Notes under the pieces: model-generated
Seen by the model: the letters and a program-made list of their open reading frames with translations, nothing else
Database searches by the model: none
What the model was told of the DNA's origin: nothing
Origin: Sporosarcina sp. P33
GTDB lineage: Bacteria > Bacillota > Bacilli > Bacillales_A > Planococcaceae
Length of the DNA: 64,000 bases
NCBI RefSeq assembly: GCF_002077155.1
Contig: NZ_CP015027.1
Coordinates: 310,001-374,000 of the forward strand
Reading direction: 5' to 3'
Shown: positions 26,417-35,864 of the stretch, piece by piece
Position numbering within the stretch: the first letter of the stretch is position 1
Layout of the letters: the number at the start of each line of letters is the position of its first letter
Position numbers and translations under genes: made by a program

Positions 26417-26542
26417 TCAGCGTCCCTCCTGTCGCAAGTCTGCATAGTATGTCTGCATTGATACTAGTAAAAAATCCGCCACTCGCTTCGATACTAACAG
26501 CCTTTATTTTATCTCTTTGGATAACGCCTTGTAATCCTATAG

Positions 26543-26605
26543 AAAAACACCTCTCCATTGATTCCATAAGGTTCTATACGTAATGTTCGATAAAAGGTGT
26601 TTTTT
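26543..26605. other. Hairpin in the intergenic gap
   Basis: AAAAACACCT (26543-26552) and AGGTGTTTTT (26596-26605) are complementary across 43 bases and followed on the plus strand by further Ts. It lies in a 333-base gap between two minus-strand genes and could terminate plus-strand transcription or be an old element. No gene is seen here. Confidence 0.3.
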
Positions 26606-26632
26606 TCCTTCTTACTGGCCAGCGTTCTTTAT

Positions 26633-26690
26633 ACAAAAAAATAGCCGGAAATGAATTTGGTTTTTATGACCATCATCATTTCCGGCTATT
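26633..26690 (-). terminator. Terminator of the peptide ABC transporter operon
   Basis: A perfect 15-bp stem AATAGCCGGAAATGA/TCATTTCCGGCTATT (26640-26654 with 26676-26690) is followed on the minus strand by seven Ts, about 60 bases past the fusion gene. Confidence 0.85.
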
Positions 26691-26749
26691 TAGTATTCTT
26701 TATCACATCATTGGATGAACAGATGTTGTTTTACAGTACGTCTGTTTTA

Positions 26750-28060
26750 TCAAGTAGCTGCTATTTTCTGCTGGCCATATACAGGAATGCCATCTATAAA
26801 TGTAGACAGTACCTTTATGTCTTTGATACCTTTCGGATCGATGCTTGTCGGATCTTCTTCAAGCACTGCGAAATCTGCGCGTTTTCCTACTTCGATACTT
26901 CCTGAATTTTCTTCATCAAAGTTCAGCACCGCACCGTATATCGTCATGGATTTCAAAGCGGTGATAACATCACATCGCTGTTCCGGACCTAGCACCTTTC
27001 CTTCTCTCGTTATGCGGTTTACAGCCGCCCATACTGAAAATAACGGTGAATTATGCCAAGCTGGATAGTTTTCAGACATTAAACCATGTTCCAAATCGTA
27101 GTACTCATCACTTGTATAAGCGGCTGTCATAATCTCTTCTTTATTGACTGCTAAGTTTACAGCTTCTCTTGCTTTTTGGTCAGTGAAAAGTCCTTTTTTC
27201 TTATTGAACACACTAGTTAAAAATGATGCGGGGTCCAGATGGAGTTCCAAATTTGAATCTGTTTTTAATTGCTCAATATTATCAGTCAGAATTTGAGTAG
27301 CTAAATCATACTCTCCTGTTTGCATTCCTGCTGCACGGGTAGAGGCATCTTTCACAATATGGAAGTAGATCGTGTCAACCAAAGGCTCTCTTTTCCCTAC
27401 CAATCCGCTCGCTTCACCTGAAGGCGATGTGTACTCTTCATTTTTAGCTAACTTGATATGTTGGTCTTGTTTCCACTCAACGAACTTGAAAGGACCCGTT
27501 CCGATGTATTCTTTCACACCCGTAGCCGGATCAGCTGCTTCAATTACTTCTTTTGGCATAATTGCGCCAAAATTACTGCTCATGGCCAGAATATATTTCA
27601 CAATCGTTAAAGGCTTATCCATATGCAGCACTACCGTATCCTCATCTTCTTTTACAAATTCAGAATTCGATAAGTACGCAATTGCCTTTCCGTTTAAACT
27701 TCTCCAGCGTTCCATTGAAGCAACCACATCATCTGCCGTCATTTCGTTGCCATTGTGGAATTTCACATCTTTGCGTAACTTAAAAGTGACGTCTTTTCCA
27801 TCTTCACTGATTTCATAAGACTCTGCCAGCAATGGTGCCACTTCGTTGTTTTCATCGAATGACAAAAGCTGTTCAAAAATATTACGGCTCACATCAGTCG
27901 TGGTTGCTGTATTTGAAATATGCGGATCTATTGTATTCGGCTGCGCATTATACCCAATATTCAGCGTGCTTTCTCCGCTGCTACTTCCACTTCCTCCACT
28001 ATCATCTGAACAACCGGCTATCATAAACACCAAAAGTAAACTGAACAATATTCTATACAT
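26750..28060 (-). CDS. In-frame fusion: truncated peptide-binding lipoprotein joined to amidohydrolase C-terminus
   Basis: Residues 1 to about 337 are a family 5 extracellular binding protein: lipobox 'LVFMIAGC' (Cys17), 'NIGYNAQPNTIDPHISNT', 'EVAPLLAESYEISEDGKDVTFKLRKDVKFHNG' and 'GTGPFKFVEWKQ'. From about residue 338 the sequence becomes the C-terminus of a YtcJ-type amidohydrolase: 'SPLFSVWAAVNRIT', 'VITALKSMTIYGA' and 'GSIEVGKRADFAVLEEDP'. Binding proteins of this family are usually near 500-550 residues, so about 200 residues are missing, and the amidohydrolase lacks its metal-binding N-terminal part. A single deletion joining neighbouring genes in frame explains this. A strong site (GGAGGGGGG) precedes the ATG. 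Probably non-functional for both activities. Confidence 0.85.
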   Translation of the reverse strand: MYRILFSLLLVFMIAGCSDDSGGSGSSSGESTLNIGYNAQPNTIDPHISNTATTTDVSRNIFEQLLSFDENNEVAPLLAESYEISEDGKDVTFKLRKDVKFHNGNEMTADDVVASMERWRSLNGKAIAYLSNSEFVKEDEDTVVLHMDKPLTIVKYILAMSSNFGAIMPKEVIEAADPATGVKEYIGTGPFKFVEWKQDQHIKLAKNEEYTSPSGEASGLVGKREPLVDTIYFHIVKDASTRAAGMQTGEYDLATQILTDNIEQLKTDSNLELHLDPASFLTSVFNKKKGLFTDQKAREAVNLAVNKEEIMTAAYTSDEYYDLEHGLMSENYPAWHNSPLFSVWAAVNRITREGKVLGPEQRCDVITALKSMTIYGAVLNFDEENSGSIEVGKRADFAVLEEDPTSIDPKGIKDIKVLSTFIDGIPVYGQQKIAAT

Positions 28061-28183
28061 CTAATTCCCCCCTCCCATTTTTATAAAAAATTCTTTTTTA
28101 CATTCCGTATATACTGCAAGTTCATCACTACTGAAGTTATCATGTTGTGTTTTTTTATAATTGCTGAATAACGTCTTATACAT
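28061..28183 (-). CDS. Possible 40-residue leader peptide before the binding-protein gene
   Basis: An ATG opens 40 codons (MYKTLFSNYKKTQHDNFSSD, then ELAVYTECKKEFFIKMGGGN). Its TAG lies directly against the ATG of the binding-protein gene, and the ribosome site of that gene is inside its last codons, so coupling is possible. Its own AGGAGG lies 15 bases upstream, closer to a three-codon frame (ATGGAATTCTGA) whose TGA overlaps this ATG. No family is recognised. The 263-base gap otherwise holds only weak hairpin sequence. Confidence 0.3.
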   Translation of the reverse strand: MYKTLFSNYKKTQHDNFSSDELAVYTECKKEFFIKMGGGN

Positions 28184-28323
28184 CAGAATTCCATATCACC
28201 TCCTCTTATTATTCGATATGCTCGTATTCACATGTAATCTGCCTTGAAGTACTCGGGATTTCCGATTCCTCCCTGATAAAGTGACTATGATGAATACTTT
28301 ATAATCAGTGCATGAAGCACTGT

Positions 28324-29307
28324 CTATTCATATAAATGACAGGCTACCGTGTGACCCGGAGCCACTTGTGTCAGCTGCGGCATTTCCGCTTTACATCGGT
28401 CCATCGCATGCGGGCATCTTGTATGAAACACGCATCCAGCGGGAAGATCTGAAGGCGAAGGAACATCCCCTTTTATAAGTATGCGGGTATTTTTCACTGC
28501 CGGGTTCGGTATCGGCACTGCGGATAATAATGCCTGACTGTACGGATGCAGCGGTTTTTTAAATAACTCATCTGTTGGGGCCAATTCTACGATGTTCCCT
28601 AAATACATCACGCCAATTCGATGAGCAATATGACGAACCACACTTAAATCATGAGCGATAAACAAGTAGGACTGTTTAAATTCCTCCTGCAATTCCTGCA
28701 ATAAGTTAATCACTTGAGATTGTATGGAAACATCCAATGCCGATACAGGTTCATCGCAAACAATGATTTTCGGATTAACCGCCATCGCTCTTGCCAATCC
28801 AATACGCTGTCTTTGACCTCCTGAAAATTCATGCGGGTACCGGTAATATTGGTCGGCTCGCAAACCGACTTTGTTAAGGAGATCCATCGCTTTTTCTGTT
28901 CTTTCATGTTTCGTTCCAATATTTTGAATTCTCATTGGCTCTTCAATGCTGTAACCGATTCTTTTCTTCGGATTCAATGAGGAATGAGGATCCTGGAAAA
29001 CCATTTGAAGCTCTTTTCTAATAGGTAAGAATTTCTAGTTTTCTAGCTTGAAAATATCTTGACCCTTATAAAACGCTTCACCTTCCGTCGGTTCAGTCAG
29101 ACGCAAGATAGTTCTGCCCATCGTACTCTTTCCGCAGCCAGATTCTCCAACGATTCCTAACGTCTCTTTTTCATATAATTCAAACGTCACACCATTAACT
29201 GCCTTTACGTGGTTCACTGTTTTTCCCAAACTGTTATTAATAGGAAAATGTTTTTTCAAACCTTTTATTTGGAGAAGAGGTGCTTCTTTTTCATACGGTT
29301 GTAACAT
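28324..29307 (-). pseudogene. dppF: Peptide ABC transporter ATPase (DppF/OppF-like), interrupted by an amber codon
   Basis: The full frame encodes about 326 residues but has one in-frame TAG (29035-29037) in the linker after 'GQDIFKLEN'. The reading resumes as 'KFLPIRKELQMVFQDPHSSL', so nothing else is lost. The first part has Walker A 'VGESGCGKSTMGRT'; the second has the Q-loop, signature 'HEFSGGQRQRIGLARAM', Walker B 'IIVCDEPVSALDVS' and the OppF-type C-terminal 'LPAGCVFHTRCPHAMDRC'. As translated, the ATPase is split between Walker A and the Q-loop and should be dead, unless the internal ATG at 29004 restarts synthesis. It overlaps the end of dppD by 17 bases. Confidence 0.88.
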
Positions 29308-30304
29308 CTTTGATTACCTCCTCATTCGCAACTTTTGCGTAATGCCAGCATCTGACCTTTTGGTTTTCATTTACGGTTTCTAAAGTTGGCGCTTCACTCA
29401 GACAAAGTTCATCTGCAAATGAACATCTTGGCGCAAAACGGCAGCCTTGTGGTACGTCATGTAATGAAGGAACCACCCCGTCGATTACATGCAATTTTTG
29501 CCTTCGGTCACCATCGAGCTGCGGTATCGATTTCAGCAAGCCTTTCGTGTACGGATGAAGCGGGCGTGAAAACAGTTCTTCGACGTTACTTTCTTCAATG
29601 ACTTGACCGAGATACATTACGACAACTCGCTGACACACTTCGGCAACTACACCAAGATCATGCGTAATCATAATGACTCCCATGTTCATTTCCTTTTTCA
29701 AATCATTGATGAGGTCTAATATTTGCGCTTGGATCGTTACGTCTAAAGCAGTTGTCGGCTCATCTGCTATCAATAGGTTCGGTTCACATGCCAATGCGAT
29801 CGCTATTAATACCCGCTGTCTCATTCCCCCGGAAATTTCATGAGGATACTCATGAACTCTCTTTTCAGGCGCCGGAATACCTGTTAATCGCAGCATTTCT
29901 TCCGCTCTTTTATAAGCTTCTTTTCTTTTCACTTTTTGATGAAGCATAACCACTTCCGCAATTTGATGACCAATCGTTTGACTTGGATTGAGTGACGTCA
30001 TAGGGTCTTGGAATATCATGGATATCTGATTGCCGCGAATGTTCCGCATTTCTTTTTTATTCAGGTGTAATAAATTCTTCCCTTGAAAAAGTACTTCCCC
30101 TTCGTATTTAGTGGTACGTTCATTTAGCAATCGCATGATCGATTCGGATGTAACACTTTTTCCGCAGCCGGATTCACCTACAACGCCTAAGATTTCTCCT
30201 GGTTTCACAACGAAGCTCACATCATCCACCGCTGTCGTCGGGCCTTTCTCGGTAGAAAAAGTAGTTTTCAGATTTTTTACTTCTAATAAATTAGTTTCTG
30301 ACAT
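29291..30304 (-). CDS. dppD: Peptide/nickel-type ABC transporter ATPase (DppD/OppD-like)
   Basis: A 337-residue ATPase with Walker A 'GVVGESGCGKSVTSESI', Q-loop 'IFQDPMTSLNPSQTIGHQI', signature 'HEISGGMRQRVLIAIAL', Walker B 'LLIADEPTTALDVTIQAQ' and H-loop 'ITHDLG'. The C-terminal 'PQGCRFAPRCSFADELC' holds the cysteines typical of the Opp/Dpp ATPases. AAGGAGGG precedes the ATG. It should pair with DppF, whose gene is interrupted, so ATP hydrolysis by the complex is doubtful. Order and overlap fit one operon dppB-C-D-F-binding protein. Confidence 0.93.
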   Translation of the reverse strand: MSETNLLEVKNLKTTFSTEKGPTTAVDDVSFVVKPGEILGVVGESGCGKSVTSESIMRLLNERTTKYEGEVLFQGKNLLHLNKKEMRNIRGNQISMIFQDPMTSLNPSQTIGHQIAEVVMLHQKVKRKEAYKRAEEMLRLTGIPAPEKRVHEYPHEISGGMRQRVLIAIALACEPNLLIADEPTTALDVTIQAQILDLINDLKKEMNMGVIMITHDLGVVAEVCQRVVVMYLGQVIEESNVEELFSRPLHPYTKGLLKSIPQLDGDRRQKLHVIDGVVPSLHDVPQGCRFAPRCSFADELCLSEAPTLETVNENQKVRCWHYAKVANEEVIKDVTTV

Positions 30305-30349
30305 CGTAAACCCTCCTTGTATCTAACTATGGATATTCGTATCAGTCAG

Positions 30350-31264
30350 TTATTTGTTAGCTTTATTTGAATGAGGATCTAACAAATCACGTATTCCATC
30401 GCCAAGCAAGTTTGAGCTCAATACAGCTAATAAAAGGAATACACCCGGGAATACAGTCATCCACCAAGCAGTAGTAATCACACTTTTTCCATCAAATAAT
30501 ATATTTCCCCAGCTTGGTTCCGGGGCAGGAATACCTGCTCCCAAGAAGCTCAGTGCTGCTTCGATGATCATAGCAACAGAGAAAACATACGTAATTTGTA
30601 CAATTAAAGCGGGAAGGATATTCGGCGCAATGTGGAGCCAAATAATTCTCCATGAGCTTGCCCCCTGTGCTTTCATCGCTTCTATATACGTTTGTTCTTT
30701 AATCACGAGTGCTGCCGAACGAACGACCCTGGCAACTACAGGACTTTCAACAATAACTAATGCAATGACAACATTTATGGCGTTTGGACCCATCACAGCC
30801 ATAATAGCGATGGCCAGAAGAATGGACGGGAATGCCATTAAGCCATCTGCAAATCGCATAAGCACATGATCCAGCGGCCGGTAATAGGCAGAATATAACC
30901 CGAGAAATAAACCGATGACCGCTGTAATCAGCGCTACAGTGATCCCAATAATTATAGATACTCGCGCACCGTAAACTACACGGCTGAATATGTCCCGTCC
31001 AAAATTATCAGTGCCAAACCAATGCGTTGAACTGGGCGGCTTCAGACGATTCATCGTTTCTAGTTCATACGGCGTAAACTGTACGATGGCTGGTGCAAAA
31101 ATCGCAATCAAGCTTATAAAAAATAAGATGACACCGCCCACGACAATCATTTTATTCGCCAATATGCGTCTGATAAACAGAGCGCGTCTCTCATTGGCAA
31201 GTTCTTTTTTATGCTGTAATGTTGTGTCTGATTTAACAATTACCTCATTAATAGTATTCATCAT
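30350..31264 (-). CDS. dppC: Peptide-type ABC transporter permease (DppC-like)
   Basis: A 304-residue inner-membrane permease. It has an N-terminal cytoplasmic tail, a first helix 'MIVVGGVILFFISLIAIFAPAIV', a 'HWFGTDNFGRDIFSRVVYGARVSI' signature unique to DppC/OppC proteins, and the EAA coupling loop 'YIEAMKAQGASSWRIIWLHIAPN'. The end 'LLGDGIRDLLDPH' is also family-typical. It starts six bases after dppB ends. The gene appears intact, unlike two of its partners. Confidence 0.93.
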   Translation of the reverse strand: MMNTINEVIVKSDTTLQHKKELANERRALFIRRILANKMIVVGGVILFFISLIAIFAPAIVQFTPYELETMNRLKPPSSTHWFGTDNFGRDIFSRVVYGARVSIIIGITVALITAVIGLFLGLYSAYYRPLDHVLMRFADGLMAFPSILLAIAIMAVMGPNAINVVIALVIVESPVVARVVRSAALVIKEQTYIEAMKAQGASSWRIIWLHIAPNILPALIVQITYVFSVAMIIEAALSFLGAGIPAPEPSWGNILFDGKSVITTAWWMTVFPGVFLLLAVLSSNLLGDGIRDLLDPHSNKANK

Positions 31265-31270
31265 TCATCC

Positions 31271-32221
31271 CTACTTTCTATTGAGCCTTACGCGGGGATC
31301 GATTACCCCGTACAATAAGTCAACAATTAGATTCACAAACACATAACTGACTGCAATCAATAATACTGTTCCTTGAATCACTGCATAGTCTCGACGGGAT
31401 ACCGAATTTATAATTAATTGGCCAATTCCCGGGATGTTAAATACTACTTCTACAACAATTGCACCCGCTATCAATGTTCCAAACGTTTGCCCCATAACGG
31501 TCAAAATCGGGATAAATGCATTTCTTAATGCATGTTTGTAAACTACTGTTCTTTCTTTCACTCCTTTGGCATGTGCTGTTTTAATATAATTCATACTCAA
31601 GATATCCAACATGGAGGACCTGGTCATTCTGGCAATTAACGCTGCCTGTATGGCTCCTAAGGTAATTGCGGGTAATAAGAGGAATTTCAAATGGGTGAAT
31701 AATCCTTCACTTAACGGTTTATATCCTGCAACAGGCAGCCATCCCAAATTTACTGAAAATAGTAAAATGAGTAAGAGACCTAATAGGAAACTAGGTACGG
31801 AAATTCCGAGTAAAGCAAACACCATGAAAAACTGATCTGCTTTTCTGCCGCGCTTGGTTGCTGCAATAATACCAAATGGCAATGCAATTACTATAAAGAT
31901 GATCTGAGCGAAAATAGCAAGGGATAGTGTAGGGCCCAAATGGCTTGTAAACGCTTTCAAAACTGACATCTCCATAAAGTAGGACCATCCAAGATCCCCC
32001 TTCAGCAATGCTGTAAACCATACGAAGAACTGCTCTACGATCGGCAAATCAAGTCCAAGCTCCGTCCGCAGCTTTTCTATGTCTTGCGGAAGCGCTTCCG
32101 GCCCAAGTATAATAGCCGCCGGATCTCCCGGTGTAAGATGTATTAAGAAAAATACAACTACTGCAACGACAAGTAATATTGGGATCAGTGACAATACCCT
32201 TTGTAGAATATATACCTTCAA
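31271..32221 (-). CDS. dppB: Peptide-type ABC transporter permease (DppB-like)
   Basis: The chosen start is TTG directly behind AGGAGGAG. A frame 21 codons longer begins at an ATG but would place the ribosome site inside the gene. The 316-residue product has the DppB/OppB opening 'YILQRVLSLIPILLVVAVVVFFLIHLTPGDPA', six membrane segments, and the EAA loop 'YIKTAHAKGVKERTVVYKHALRNAFIPILTVMG'. The C-terminus 'DLLYGVIDPRVRL' is canonical. It is first among the transporter genes, preceded by a 27-codon frame. Confidence 0.92.
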   Translation of the reverse strand: MKVYILQRVLSLIPILLVVAVVVFFLIHLTPGDPAAIILGPEALPQDIEKLRTELGLDLPIVEQFFVWFTALLKGDLGWSYFMEMSVLKAFTSHLGPTLSLAIFAQIIFIVIALPFGIIAATKRGRKADQFFMVFALLGISVPSFLLGLLLILLFSVNLGWLPVAGYKPLSEGLFTHLKFLLLPAITLGAIQAALIARMTRSSMLDILSMNYIKTAHAKGVKERTVVYKHALRNAFIPILTVMGQTFGTLIAGAIVVEVVFNIPGIGQLIINSVSRRDYAVIQGTVLLIAVSYVFVNLIVDLLYGVIDPRVRLNRK

Positions 32222-32311
32222 AAAAACTCCTCCTCTTCTGTAAATATATTTGTCTTTCATTTTTGAAGTTGAATGTTTATTCAATGGAACGATATTCTGT
32301 TATTTGTAAAT

Positions 32312-32395
32312 TCATATTCTGACAGCTGCAGTTAATGCTGAAATTGAACCATCAGCAATTTTTTCATTTCTTTTGAATAATTCATAGAGCGCCAT
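32312..32395 (-). CDS. Possible 27-residue leader peptide before dppB
   Basis: An ATG seven bases behind GGAGGG opens 27 codons beginning MALYELFKRNEKIADGSISA and ending TAAVRI. It ends about 90 bases before dppB. The well-placed ribosome site makes translation credible. There is no signal peptide or recognised family. The other small frame in this operon also begins with Met, Tyr and Leu-Phe within its first residues, but the likeness is slight. The rest of the 580-base gap between dppB and valS holds a palindrome (32513-32526) and the valS terminator. Confidence 0.4.
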   Translation of the reverse strand: MALYELFKRNEKIADGSISALTAAVRI

Positions 32396-32512
32396 TCGCA
32401 TTCCCTCCGCTTCGTACAATAATTGGAATAGTATTCATTTTTCTTGATTTTTTGTTTCATCATTCGCCCCAAACCCTTTCATTCATATTTACTAGATAAA
32501 TATTTCACTTGT

Positions 32513-32526
32513 GAAAAAGTAAACCC
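32513..32526. promoter_or_regulatory. Palindrome TTTCAC-TT-GTGAAA upstream of the ABC operon
   Basis: Six-base arms TTTCAC and GTGAAA flank TT. The same core occurs in the larger palindrome at 17317-17340 in front of the catabolic island. It lies about 120 bases upstream of the 27-codon frame and could be the site of a shared regulator. Confidence 0.4.
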
Positions 32527-32811
32527 TATAACTAATGCGTATGTATTTGAAATTGTTGCATCTGCTATATATAAAGATTTTACATCTAAAATTCACAATG
32601 TTAACACATTTACTGAATATTCTATAATCAAAACCAATTTGGTTATCACTTTCTGCCAAGTTTATTTGAATAATGAAAGTTATAAATTGTACCAGATTTC
32701 GGATTGGTTTTAGAAACTTATAGGGTATACTTTCCTTCGGCTTTGATGGTGTACGTTTACTACATTGATTGACCGGAACAATGAACCCACTGGCCACTGC
32801 TCATTGATTTA

Positions 32812-32855
32812 AAACAGAAAAAACCCATTTGACAGTTTCACATTGTCAAATGGGT
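32812..32855 (-). terminator. Terminator of valS
   Basis: A perfect 12-bp stem ACCCATTTGACA/TGTCAAATGGGT (32823-32834 with 32844-32855) is followed on the minus strand by a T-rich run. It starts 12 bases past the valS stop. Confidence 0.88.
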
Positions 32856-32866
32856 CTGACTTTATT

Positions 32867-35512
32867 TTAAATCTCTTTCAGTTCCGCAATACGGCGCTCA
32901 ACCGCCGCATACTTCTCTAAATAGTCCTGTTCCTTCGCACGCTCTTCCGCAACAACTGCTTCAGGCGCTTTTGAAGTAAAGCGTTCATTTGATAATTTAC
33001 CTTGAACGCGTTTCACTTCTCCCTGCCACTTGCCTAGCTCTTTTGTCAAACGGGCCAGCTCTTCTTCAATATCAATTAAGCCTTCAAGCGGCAAATATAA
33101 TTCAGCTCCTGTTACAACTGCTGACATGGTTTTGCCTGGCGCATTCACTTTAACGCCAATCGTCAGTGCTTCCGGATTACAAAAACGCTCAAGGTAGCTG
33201 CGGTTTTCTTCCAGCACCGCCACAGTCGCTTCATCTTTTGCAGAAATATACAAATCGACTTTACGGCTCATCGGTGTATTCACTTCCGCACGAATATTTC
33301 GCACGGCTTTAATAATATCCATCAATAATTTCATATGGCCAGCACGGGACTTATCCATTAATGCCTCATCCATTTCCGGCCACTTCGCTACTGTGATCGA
33401 CTCGCCTTCATGCGGAAGGTTCTGCCAGATCTCTTCTGTAATGAATGGCATCAGCGGGTGCAATAGACGCATCGTATGGTCAAGAACATGCGCAAGAACC
33501 GAACGCGTCATTTTCTTCGCTGCTTCATCTTCACCGTATAACGGCAGTTTTGCCATCTCGATATACCAGTCACAGAAATCATCCCAGATAAAGTTGTACA
33601 GAGCCCGGCCCATTTCACCGAACTCATAACGGTCGGCAAGGCTTGTCACTTGCTCAACAGTTTCATTTAAACGGGTTAGGATCCATGCATCGGCTACAGA
33701 TTTCTCTCCTGACAGATCGATTTCATCATACGTCATGCCATCCATATTCATCAATGCAAAGCGGGAAGCATTCCAAATTTTATTGGCAAAGTTCCAGATC
33801 GCTTCAACTTTTTCCGTAGAATAGCGCAAATCTTGTCCTGGTGAAGAACCTGTTGCCAGGAAGTAACGCAATGCGTCTGCTCCGTACTGTTCGATGACAT
33901 CCATTGGGTCTACGCCATTGCCAAGGGACTTGGACATTTTACGGCCGTCTTCCGCACGCACCAAACCATGGATCAAGACGTCTTTAAAAGGACGCTCCTC
34001 TGTGAATTCAAGTGCCTGGAAGATCATGCGGGACACCCAAAAGAAGATAATATCATACCCTGTAACAAGGGCATCTGTAGGGTAATACTTTTTGAACATT
34101 TCGTTTTCCGTATCAGGCCAGCCCATTGTCGAGAACGGCCATAGCGCAGATGAGAACCAAGTATCCAGCACATCATTGTCCTGCGTCCAGTTTTCTTCAT
34201 CCGCCGGCGCTTCATGTCCGACATACACTTCACCTGTAGTGTTATGATACCAGGCCGGAATCCGGTGGCCCCACCATAGCTGGCGCGAAATACACCAGTC
34301 GTGCACATTTTCCATCCAGCCTAAATACGTCTTTTCAAAACGGTCCGGAACAAAGGTTACTTTTTCATCTTCATTTTTCTGAAGATTGATTGCCTGCTCG
34401 GCAAGCGGCTGCATGTTGACAAACCATTGCGTGGATAAATACGGCTCCACTACCGCCCCGCTGCGTTCCGAGTGACCCACAGAGTGCATATGTTCTTCGA
34501 TTTCAAAGAGCACATCCATTTCCTGCAAATCTTTGACGATTTGCTTACGGCATTCAAAACGATCCATACCTTCATATTTGCCGGCTAATTTATTCATTGT
34601 GCCGTCTTCATTCATGACAAGAACCCGCGGCAAGTTATGACGATTACCGATTTCAAAGTCATTCGGGTCATGCGCAGGTGTGATTTTCACTGCACCGCTT
34701 CCGAAGTCCATTTCAACATAGTCATCTGCTACAATCGGAATTTCACGTCCGACAATCGGCAGCTTCACCATTTTGCCGATCAGGTGCTGATAGCGTTCAT
34801 CTTCGGGGTGTACGGCTACAGCTGTATCACCGAGCATTGTCTCAGGACGTGTAGTCGCAATTTCAATGGATCCCGTGCCATCTGTTAATGGATAACGCAT
34901 ATGATAGAATGCACCCTGGACGTCTTTATGAATTACTTCGATATCGGACAATGCCGTTTTCGTTGCAGGGTCCCAGTTGATGATATATTCGCCGCGGTAG
35001 ATCAGTTTCTTTTCGTATAATTTTACGAAGACTTCGCGAACTGCTTTTGATAAGCCTTCATCTAATGTGAAGCGTTCTTTTGAATAATCAAGCGCCAGAC
35101 CAAGCTTCGACCATTGTGCGCGGATGTGGCTTGCATATTCTTCTTTCCACTTCCACGTTTCCTGAACAAACTTTTCACGTCCGAGGTCATAGCGGGTTTT
35201 CCCTTCTGCGCGCAGTTTTTCTTCGACTCGCGCCTGCGTCGCAATACCCGCGTGGTCCATACCGGGCAGCCACAATGCGTCGTATCCTTGCATACGCTTC
35301 ATACGAATAAGCATATCCTGTAATGTTGTATCCCAAGCGTGGCCCAAATGAAGTTTGCCTGTTACGTTCGGCGGCGGGATTACAATCGTATATGGTTCTT
35401 TTTCACTTTTTACATCGGACTCAAAATATTTACCTTTTAGCCACCATTCATAACGGCCATTTTCTACTGCCTGCGGATCATATTTAGTCGGCATTGTCAG
35501 TTCATCAGTCAT
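32867..35512 (-). CDS. valS: Valyl-tRNA synthetase
   Basis: An 881-residue class Ia synthetase. The ATG at 35512 follows AAGGAGG; a longer frame runs into the T-box leader and is not used. HIGH signature '[18 protein letters not shown]', editing domain '[19 protein letters not shown]', KMSKS loop '[15 protein letters not shown]' and an anticodon-binding helical domain lead to a C-terminal coiled coil from about residue 815 ('[22 protein letters not shown]'). It charges tRNA-Val and edits Thr. Expression is governed by the T-box leader upstream. B. subtilis places valS near the same hem/spoVID region. Confidence 0.97.
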   Translation of the reverse strand: MTDELTMPTKYDPQAVENGRYEWWLKGKYFESDVKSEKEPYTIVIPPPNVTGKLHLGHAWDTTLQDMLIRMKRMQGYDALWLPGMDHAGIATQARVEEKLRAEGKTRYDLGREKFVQETWKWKEEYASHIRAQWSKLGLALDYSKERFTLDEGLSKAVREVFVKLYEKKLIYRGEYIINWDPATKTALSDIEVIHKDVQGAFYHMRYPLTDGTGSIEIATTRPETMLGDTAVAVHPEDERYQHLIGKMVKLPIVGREIPIVADDYVEMDFGSGAVKITPAHDPNDFEIGNRHNLPRVLVMNEDGTMNKLAGKYEGMDRFECRKQIVKDLQEMDVLFEIEEHMHSVGHSERSGAVVEPYLSTQWFVNMQPLAEQAINLQKNEDEKVTFVPDRFEKTYLGWMENVHDWCISRQLWWGHRIPAWYHNTTGEVYVGHEAPADEENWTQDNDVLDTWFSSALWPFSTMGWPDTENEMFKKYYPTDALVTGYDIIFFWVSRMIFQALEFTEERPFKDVLIHGLVRAEDGRKMSKSLGNGVDPMDVIEQYGADALRYFLATGSSPGQDLRYSTEKVEAIWNFANKIWNASRFALMNMDGMTYDEIDLSGEKSVADAWILTRLNETVEQVTSLADRYEFGEMGRALYNFIWDDFCDWYIEMAKLPLYGEDEAAKKMTRSVLAHVLDHTMRLLHPLMPFITEEIWQNLPHEGESITVAKWPEMDEALMDKSRAGHMKLLMDIIKAVRNIRAEVNTPMSRKVDLYISAKDEATVAVLEENRSYLERFCNPEALTIGVKVNAPGKTMSAVVTGAELYLPLEGLIDIEEELARLTKELGKWQGEVKRVQGKLSNERFTSKAPEAVVAEERAKEQDYLEKYAAVERRIAELKEI

Positions 35513-35542
35513 TACAGTTCCTCCTTCAAATAAAAGGGATAC

Positions 35543-35793
35543 AAAAAAGCCCCACTCATCCCGGTAAAAGGACGAAGGAGCTCGTGGTACCACCTTTATT
35601 TATGAATGCTAAAGAGCATTACATCTTCATGATTTGGTAACGGTCTTCACCGGTTCCTGCTACTCTTATTTCACAGAAACTGCTCATAGGGGACTTCCAT
35701 CTGCTGTTTCCAGGCACGTCTCACCAATCGCACCCTCTCTGAAGAAAACGGTTCACATGTACTTTCCTACTCTTCGCATTTATATTCTTATCA
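35543..35793 (-). promoter_or_regulatory. T-box riboswitch of valS, GUC specifier
   Basis: The leader holds the T-box core AGGTGGTACCACG (35583-35595) that binds the tRNA acceptor end, followed by a GC-rich terminator stem and six Ts (35543-35548). Upstream, Stem I has the AG-bulge and TTGGTGAGA loop. Its 3' side reads GGAA-GTC-CCC, placing a valine codon GUC (35692-35694) in the specifier position. Uncharged tRNA-Val should stabilise the antiterminator and allow valS transcription. Confidence 0.93.
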
Positions 35794-35799
35794 CCCATT

Positions 35800-35829
35800 A
35801 TTATATGGGAAACATGCTGCGTCCGTCAA
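35800..35829 (-). promoter_or_regulatory. Sigma-A promoter of the valS T-box leader
   Basis: TTGACG (35824-35829), 18 bases, then TATAAT (35800-35805) on the minus strand, just upstream of the T-box. Confidence 0.8.
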
Positions 35830-35864
35830 GTGATTGCCAGTCAAACGAGAAAGGATGGTGAACG

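Noticed and set aside
32444..32797. Overlapping frames on both strands between dppB and valS
   Set aside because: Both lack ribosome sites, are rich in rare residue runs and overlap the palindrome and upstream control region; treated as non-coding.
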